64,000 bases of DNA. It comes from Stackebrandtia nassauensis DSM 44728 (lineage in GTDB: Bacteria; Actinomycetota; Actinomycetes; Mycobacteriales; Micromonosporaceae). The stretch lies in the NCBI RefSeq assembly GCF_000024545.1, contig NC_013947.1, positions 4,464,001 to 4,528,000 on the forward strand, read 5' to 3'. Made by a program: the position numbers and the translations under genes. The notes under the pieces were generated by a model. The model saw nothing but the letters and a program-made list of their open reading frames with translations. It did no database searches and was not told the origin of the DNA. Below are positions 59,475 through 64,000 of this stretch, piece after piece (position 1 is the stretch's first letter; each line of letters starts with the position of its first letter).

Positions 59475-60443
59475 ATGAACAACCAATTTCTGAAACCGTC
59501 CGTCATCGCCGCCACGGCGTTGGGTTTGCTTGAGCGCGACATCGTGCTTCCCGGTCTGGTGTGGCGTGACGCTGTCGAGTCTTTCGACGGCGCCGACGAC
59601 GACACCGTGTCCATCAGGGTTCCGGCCCGCACCAAGGCACAGCGCCGCCGGATGCGTGTCGAACCGCGCGGCAAGATCGTCGCCAAGAAGCTCAAGGAAA
59701 CCAAGGTCGACGTCACCTTGACCGAGCATGTCATCAGTGCCATTGACGTCACGGACGAAGAGATGACTCTCGACATCACGAATTTCGGGGCGAAGATCTT
59801 GGCGCCCCAGACCCGCGCGATAGCCGAGGATCTCGAAAACCAGATCGCCGAGACCATGGCCGCCGCGCCGTACGAAACCGAGCTCACCCTCGACGTCGCC
59901 CACCCCGAGGACACGTTCGTCGACGCCCGCCGGGCCCTCAACGTCGAGTCGGTGCCGGTCGCCGACCGGGTCGCCGTTGTCGGCGCCGACGTCGAGGCCG
60001 CGATCCTCAAGGCCGATGGTCTGACCAGAGTGGATAAAAGCGGCGACAACACCGCGCTGCGTAACGCCGAGATCGGGAAGCTTCGACAGTTCCCTGTCTA
60101 CCTGTCCAACGCCATTGACCCCGGCACGGCCTACCTGTTCCACAGGACCGCCTATGTGTTCGCGCTGCGGGCCCCGATCGTGCCCGACGGCGCCCCCTTC
60201 GGACAAAGCCAGTCCTATGGGGATCTGGCGATGACCTGGGTTCGTGATTACGACTCGGATTACATGCAAGACCGCAGCATCGTGCACACCTTCAGCGGTA
60301 CGGCCTTCGTTCCCGACCCGCCGCGCGACAAGACCCCGGAGACCACCGACCCGAAGAAGTTCGTTCGGGCCGTCAAGATCACGATGCCCGACACCGTCGC
60401 GCTCCCGGCCCCGAAACCGGGACGCAAGAAGGCGGCGGTGTGA
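59475..60443 (+). CDS. Major capsid protein, P22 coat-like
   Basis: 322 aa, AAAGGGTGG upstream of ATG 59475. MNNQFLKPSVIAATALGLLE and the WRDAVESFDGADDDTVSIRV, SAIDVTDEEMTLDI and VYLSNAIDPGTAYLFHRTAY regions match the P22-type/HK97-fold coat family used by many actinophages. Its C-terminus is basic. The connector gene follows by GTGA overlap. Confidence 0.9.
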   Translation: MNNQFLKPSVIAATALGLLERDIVLPGLVWRDAVESFDGADDDTVSIRVPARTKAQRRRMRVEPRGKIVAKKLKETKVDVTLTEHVISAIDVTDEEMTLDITNFGAKILAPQTRAIAEDLENQIAETMAAAPYETELTLDVAHPEDTFVDARRALNVESVPVADRVAVVGADVEAAILKADGLTRVDKSGDNTALRNAEIGKLRQFPVYLSNAIDPGTAYLFHRTAYVFALRAPIVPDGAPFGQSQSYGDLAMTWVRDYDSDYMQDRSIVHTFSGTAFVPDPPRDKTPETTDPKKFVRAVKITMPDTVALPAPKPGRKKAAV

Positions 60444-60856
60444 CGGCCTCGGCGTCGCCGCCGTTGGCCAGTATCGACGCCCTCGAAACCCTGCTCGCCG
60501 AGCCGCTGGTTGGTCGGCGGCGGCAACGCGCGGGCGCGGTACTGGCCGGGGTTAGCGCCGAAGTGCGCGCAGTGGCCGGGCGCCGGTGGACCAACGGTGC
60601 GCCCGACCTGGCGGTATCGATCACGCTGAAAGCCGCCGAGCGCGCCATCGTCAACCCGCAAGGACTGTCGGCCGAAAACCTCGGCGACTACGGGCGGCGG
60701 TTCGGCGGTTCGGGTCCGGCCGGTGTTTACCTCACCGAGGGCGAGGTCGACGCCTTGGTGAAACTCACCGAGGCGAGCGGAGTGGTGTCGGTCCCAGTCG
60801 AACGCGACGTGACGCTCGGCGGAACGCCGGTGTCGGACCCTGCCGTGAGGATGTGA
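60440..60856 (+). CDS. Head-tail adaptor
   Basis: 138 aa, GTG overlapping the coat stop by 4 bp. The helical N-terminus (LASIDALETLLAEPLVGRRR) and the ITLKAAERAIVNPQGLSAEN core fit the gp6-like head-tail connector family, which joins the portal to the tail. Position directly after the coat gene agrees. Confidence 0.8.
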   Translation: MTASASPPLASIDALETLLAEPLVGRRRQRAGAVLAGVSAEVRAVAGRRWTNGAPDLAVSITLKAAERAIVNPQGLSAENLGDYGRRFGGSGPAGVYLTEGEVDALVKLTEASGVVSVPVERDVTLGGTPVSDPAVRM

Positions 60857-60860
60857 TCTT

Positions 60861-61232
60861 GTGCTGTACCCACACACACCGATCGTGTACCCGTCCGAGT
60901 ACCGCAGCGACTCCGATGGCAACGCCGTACGGTGGCCGAGCTTGGAGGGGGTACCGGTCCCGGCCAATATCCAGCCGCACGCGTCAGCGGTGACCACAGT
61001 CGAGGCGGGCAAGGGCGGCCCCTCCCAACAAACCCGCGTCGAGGCGGTGGCCTACCTGTCGGGCACGTTTTGTCCGGCGCTGGACGCGTACGCGGCGCTG
61101 GATTGGGACGGGTGGCGGTGGGTCATGGTCGGCGACCCGATCGACCACCAAAGCCCCGACGGAACGTTGCGGATGTGGCGCGCCGAGATCCGCCGCGACC
61201 GCGCCCTCGCTGATGCCCCGCGTCACGGTTAA
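60861..61232 (+). CDS. Head closure/stopper protein
   Basis: 123 aa from GTG 60861. A beta-rich small protein, PANIQPHASAVTTVEAG then WRWVMVGDPIDHQSPDG, typical of stopper proteins in siphovirus neck regions. It follows the adaptor by 4 bp and overlaps the next gene by 20 bp. Confidence 0.7.
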   Translation: MLYPHTPIVYPSEYRSDSDGNAVRWPSLEGVPVPANIQPHASAVTTVEAGKGGPSQQTRVEAVAYLSGTFCPALDAYAALDWDGWRWVMVGDPIDHQSPDGTLRMWRAEIRRDRALADAPRHG

Positions 61233-61512
61233 AGACGACAGACGGACCCGCCACCGCATCGCCCGCTCGGCCGTCGTCGACGCCGCCCTCGCTTCGGTCG
61301 CCCGCGACGTCCTCACCGCCGCCACAGCCGACGCCCCGCGCGGGAAGTCCCGCGACTATGTCGAGTCGCTGGAGATCGCCAAGGGCAAGGTCGATTACCA
61401 CGTCAACGCCACCGCCGAACATTCCGCCGCCGTCGAGTTCGGCCACCACAACGAATCCACCTATGTAGAAGGCCAGCACGTTCTCGCCCGCGCCCTCGAC
61501 GCGGTGACCTAA
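61213..61512 (+). CDS. HK97 gp10-like tail-completion/neck protein
   Basis: 99 aa. ATADAPRGKSRDYVESLE, then ATAEHSAAVEFGHHN and VEGQHVLARAL match the HK97-gp10 family, with the conserved VEFG motif. These proteins form the neck ring between stopper and tail terminator genes, as here. Confidence 0.82.
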   Translation: MPRVTVKDDRRTRHRIARSAVVDAALASVARDVLTAATADAPRGKSRDYVESLEIAKGKVDYHVNATAEHSAAVEFGHHNESTYVEGQHVLARALDAVT

Positions 61513-61531
61513 CCGGCGAGGGGGTGAACCC

Positions 61532-61933
61532 GTGCCCCTGCCCGACCCCGTAACCGCCGTTGTCGACATCATCCGCACCGCCATACCCGAGGCAGTCGTC
61601 GGCACCCTCGTACCCGACCAGCTCGCCGAACACCTGCCGTACATCCACATCAGTCAAACCGGCGGACCCATCACCTCGGCCTCGGCGCGCGGTGGCCTCC
61701 ACCGCGAAGCCGCCCGCCTCGTCATCTCCGTGTGGGCCGCGCCCGACCCCGCCGCCGCCCGAGGACTCGCCCGCCGGGTACTCGCCGCGCTTTTGGCCGT
61801 GCGCGCCCAGCGGGTGAGCGGCGGCGTGCTGGTGCGCACGCACGTCGAAGCCGCCCCGGCATTCCTGCCCGACGACCACGCGCCCGCCGGGGTCTTTCGG
61901 TACGTCGCGACCGTCACCACCCACATACACTAG
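61532..61933 (+). CDS. Tail terminator protein
   Basis: 133 aa from GTG 61532 (GAGGGGGTGA upstream). LPYIHISQTGGPITS, then REAARLVISVWAAPDPAAAR and the final RYVATVTTHIH are the pattern of gpU/tail-terminator proteins, which fix tail length. It stands just before the tail tube gene. Confidence 0.78.
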   Translation: MPLPDPVTAVVDIIRTAIPEAVVGTLVPDQLAEHLPYIHISQTGGPITSASARGGLHREAARLVISVWAAPDPAAARGLARRVLAALLAVRAQRVSGGVLVRTHVEAAPAFLPDDHAPAGVFRYVATVTTHIH

Positions 61934-61945
61934 GGAGAGTCCACT

Positions 61946-62548
61946 ATGCTCACTGATGGCGCGACCATCATTCCCGGTAAGGGATACATCTACACCGCCG
62001 AACCCTCAACTCCTCGCCCCGAGTATGGCGCCGAGGCGCCCGCCCCATGGGTCGACTTGGGCCACACCTCCGAGGAGGGGCTAACAATCTCCCTCGAAGT
62101 CGAAAAGACCGTCAAGAAGACATGGCGCAACAGGGTGGGACTCAGAACCACTGTGGATGAGGTGACGTTCGAACTGACCTGGATGGGCTTGCAGTTCGAC
62201 ACCCCGAACCTCATGGCGTACTTCGGTGGCGGCGAGGTCCCCGAACCCGGCGTGTTCGGTGTGACCGGGGATTTCGATAAGCCCTATGAGCGGGCGCTGT
62301 TCATCAGGTTGGAAGACGGCGACGCCGAGGTCGACCTCTATCTGTCCAAAGTATCGCTTGGGCCCGGTGACGAGGCCGAGATCAGTCCCGAGGAATTCGC
62401 GCCGCTGCCCATTAAGGCTGTCGTGCTCGACGATGCCGACGCTACGTACCTGCTTGAGTTGATGGCGCCGCACATCGGCTACCCCGACAAGCCCGTCGCC
62501 GTGTCCCGCAAGGCCAAGACCCGCAAGACCGCCAAACAAGACGCCTAG
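61946..62548 (+). CDS. Major tail tube protein
   Basis: 200 aa. Typical major tail protein layout: N-terminal PGKGYIYTAEPSTPR, central beta-rich region with VEKTVKKTWRNRVGLRTTVD and TFELTWMGLQFDTPN, and a Lys-rich C-terminus (RKAKTRKTAKQDA). It follows the tail terminator and precedes the two chaperones. Confidence 0.82.
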   Translation: MLTDGATIIPGKGYIYTAEPSTPRPEYGAEAPAPWVDLGHTSEEGLTISLEVEKTVKKTWRNRVGLRTTVDEVTFELTWMGLQFDTPNLMAYFGGGEVPEPGVFGVTGDFDKPYERALFIRLEDGDAEVDLYLSKVSLGPGDEAEISPEEFAPLPIKAVVLDDADATYLLELMAPHIGYPDKPVAVSRKAKTRKTAKQDA

Positions 62549-62668
62549 ACCTTCCTCGCCCCGCTCGTGGGTGGGGTGCCGCCGCGCGCGGACGCGCCAC
62601 GAATCGCGGTCCCGCCGGGCACCCCACCCACCCGTATTCGATTTCCATCCTGTTAGGAGTTTTCTCGC

Positions 62669-63082
62669 ATGTCAGACGTCGACGCCGTCGCCGCCGAGGC
62701 CACGACCGACCCGAACTCACCCGTACTTGAAACGGACATGCACGGGCGACGGTGGGTCTTCTACCGGCCCGACATCCGACCCGCCGCGCTTCGCCGCTAT
62801 GCCCGGCTGGCCGACAAGGTCACTGGCGGCGGCGAGGTGGCCGACGCTGACGCTATCGAGCTGGCCGCCGTCGCCGAGGACATGCTTCGATCCGGCTTGC
62901 CTGACGCCGAAACTCGCGAGGCGTTCGACGAGGCGCCGTTCAACGGAACCGACATCACGGCGTTGTCCGAGGAGTATTTCGAGGCCCTGGGCGCCACGGT
63001 GGGGGAATCGTCAGCCTCGCCCGCGCCCTCACCGACCACTGTGGCGCGGTCGAGGCCGACCTCGAAGCGACGTACCGAATAA
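62669..63082 (+). CDS. Tail assembly chaperone, short form (G)
   Basis: 137 aa from ATG 62669 (AGGAG upstream). MHGRRWVFYRPDIRPAALRR, then an acidic helical part. It is the in-frame product that stops at TAA 63080-63082. The phage family makes a longer form by a -1 slip at the G run 63001-63005 near its end. It binds the tape measure during tail assembly. Confidence 0.8.
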   Translation: MSDVDAVAAEATTDPNSPVLETDMHGRRWVFYRPDIRPAALRRYARLADKVTGGGEVADADAIELAAVAEDMLRSGLPDAETREAFDEAPFNGTDITALSEEYFEALGATVGESSASPAPSPTTVARSRPTSKRRTE

Positions 63083-63390
63083 CGCTAGGCGACCTGTGGA
63101 CCGGGCGCTTGTCGATCCGACGCGCCGTTGTCCTTATCGGTCAGTTGCCGACTACGTCACGGCTGTCGGTGGCGCTACGCGGGTCCGAACACGACGGGTG
63201 GGATCTGACCGCCCATCTTCTCGCCGCCTTGATTGACGCGGCCAACACGACCACCTACGCCGTCGCCCAGGTGCACAGCAAGAAGAGGCTCGCCAAACCT
63301 GAGCCGGTGCCGCGCCCCGGCGCCACCACCAAACCCACGCGAACGGTCACCGTCGCCCAGCTCGCTAAGCGGGTGCGCCAACACCGCTAG
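62669..63390 (+). CDS. Tail assembly chaperone, long form by -1 frameshift (GT)
   Basis: The reading frame joins 62669-63004 to 63004-63390 after slippage of the GGG codon 63002-63004 to 63001-63003. The added part starts GIVSLARALTDHCGAVEADL and contains YRITLGDLWTGRLSIRRAVV, the conserved T-domain, in a frame open only from here. About 240 aa. The pairing of G and GT is conserved in siphoviruses. Confidence 0.8.
62999..63009 (+). promoter_or_regulatory. Programmed -1 frameshift slippery site
   Basis: GTG-GGG-GAA in the 0 frame contains G5 at 63001-63005, so the P-site tRNA-Gly on GGG can re-pair perfectly one base back and continue GGA-ATC. This fits the position at which the two tail chaperone frames overlap. 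Confidence 0.75.
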
Positions 63391-63429
63391 TCCACACGCG
63401 ACGCGAACACGGGGCGGGGGTGAGCCGTC

Positions 63430-64000
63430 GTGGTGTTGTCCGCTGGGGCGGTGTCGGTGCGCGTCAAGCCCGACTTGACGAAGTTCGCCGCCGAGTTGAA
63501 GGCGTTTCTTGTCGCGGCGTCGCGCGATGTCGTGCACATCGGCGCCGACCTCGACGCCGGGAAGCTGGCCACCCAGGTCAAGGCCGCCGTGACCCGTGCC
63601 GGTGCGGGACGGGGCGTCGAGGTTCCGGTCACCGCCGACACCACGAAACTCGCCGCCGCCGTGCGCTCGGGCACCCCCAGCGGCAAGACGAGCGTGGCCG
63701 TCGACGCCGACACCTCGACCGCGCTGTCGCAAGTGGCCCGGTTGAAATCGCAATTGGACGACCTGTCGCGCCGACACATTGAACTGTCGGCCTCAGGTGA
63801 TACCGCAGGCGCCGAGCACCTGGTCGCCCAGATTCGCGACGCCGCCGCAGCCGCGCAAGAAATCGACCTGTCACACATCAAGGGCGCCGCGCTGGGCGTC
63901 GACACCAAGGCCGCCCGCGCCGCCGCCGAGAAACTGCGTACCGACCTAGCGCGCCTGTCGGGCGAGACCTTCCGTATCGACGTCACGGCCAACGCGGGCG
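63430..64000 (+). CDS. Tape measure protein, N-terminal part (runs off the window)
   Basis: From GTG 63430 (GGGGGTGA upstream) the frame is open to the end: VVLSAGAVSVRVKPDLTKFA, then repeated helical units with ADTTKLAAAVRSGTPSGKTS and LKSQLDDLSRRHIELSASGD. It follows the tail chaperones and has the repeated coiled-coil Ala/Asp-rich pattern of siphovirus tape measures, which set tail length. Confidence 0.85.
   Translation, partial: MVLSAGAVSVRVKPDLTKFAAELKAFLVAASRDVVHIGADLDAGKLATQVKAAVTRAGAGRGVEVPVTADTTKLAAAVRSGTPSGKTSVAVDADTSTALSQVARLKSQLDDLSRRHIELSASGDTAGAEHLVAQIRDAAAAAQEIDLSHIKGAALGVDTKAARAAAEKLRTDLARLSGETFRIDVTANAG

Larger units (their letters stand above)
40372..64000 (+). mobile_element. 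Siphovirus-type prophage, left ~23.6 kb
   Basis: A continuous run of phage genes begins at the interrupted VOC gene: serine integrase, replication module, terminases, portal, capsid, connectors, tail tube, frameshifted chaperones and tape measure. All structural genes are on the + strand with tiny gaps or ATGA/GTGA overlaps. The structural genes read in full look intact, suggesting a recently active phage. The right boundary, tail-tip, lysis and repressor genes are beyond 64000. Confidence 0.93.

Overview
The window is high-GC DNA with many GTG starts from an actinobacterial chromosome. Support comes from the recA-recX pair with a DUF3046 gene just upstream, a CspA-type cold-shock gene, a long Lhr helicase, a two-lipoyl-domain SucB, DUF6153/DUF305 copper-type genes and TIGR03086/TIGR01777 family members. 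A Glycomycetaceae (Stackebrandtia-like) or related host is my best guess, from general gene content only.

Layout. About 1-40.37 kb is host chromosome: miaB (5' part), a CDP-alcohol phosphatidyltransferase, cspA, two MocR-type regulators (each near a LysE-family exporter), an MFS transporter behind twin inverted repeats, a cation diffusion facilitator and an NrtR-like Nudix regulator. An apparently uncharacterised module lies at 10.5-14.8 kb. It has an HTH-like protein divergent from three tightly packed genes: a nucleoside-phosphorylase-fold protein, a membrane protein and a small helical protein. The last two share an almost identical Gly/Gln/Thr-rich motif at opposite ends. At 14.8-16.0 kb there is a gene-free stretch of a perfect 18-bp-stem palindrome, 38 copies of a 13-mer and 24 copies of a 5-mer, followed by recX, recA and DUF3046. 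Then come an MFS gene, a 168-bp inverted-repeat element whose end supplies a stop codon, PdxR-like and flavin-binding genes, leuE, a DUF6153-DUF305 pair with a CsoR-like operator, lhr, a three-gene type VII secretion-like set, a methyltransferase, lpdA-sucB, corA and small enzymes.

From about 40.37 kb to the window end is a siphovirus-type prophage inserted in a VOC/glyoxalase gene, whose 3' part is left at 40161-40375. Order: serine integrase, intergenic control region with several palindromes, small HTH protein, Cas4/RecB-like nuclease, prim-pol, RepA-like ATPase, iteron cluster (candidate origin), resolvase-like nuclease, zinc-ribbon/C5 cytosine methyltransferase reading frame, HNH, PAPS-reductase-like protein, small and large terminase, an alpha/beta hydrolase, portal, MuF-like protein, CrpP-like protein, scaffold, P22-type coat, connectors, tail terminator, tail tube, frameshifted tail chaperones, and the start of the tape measure. 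Three genes on the opposite strand, each with a hydrophobic N-terminal segment, lie among the packaging genes and look like lysogenic-conversion cargo. The right attachment site and any lysogeny repressor were not seen and may lie beyond the window. I saw no rRNA, tRNA or CRISPR array.
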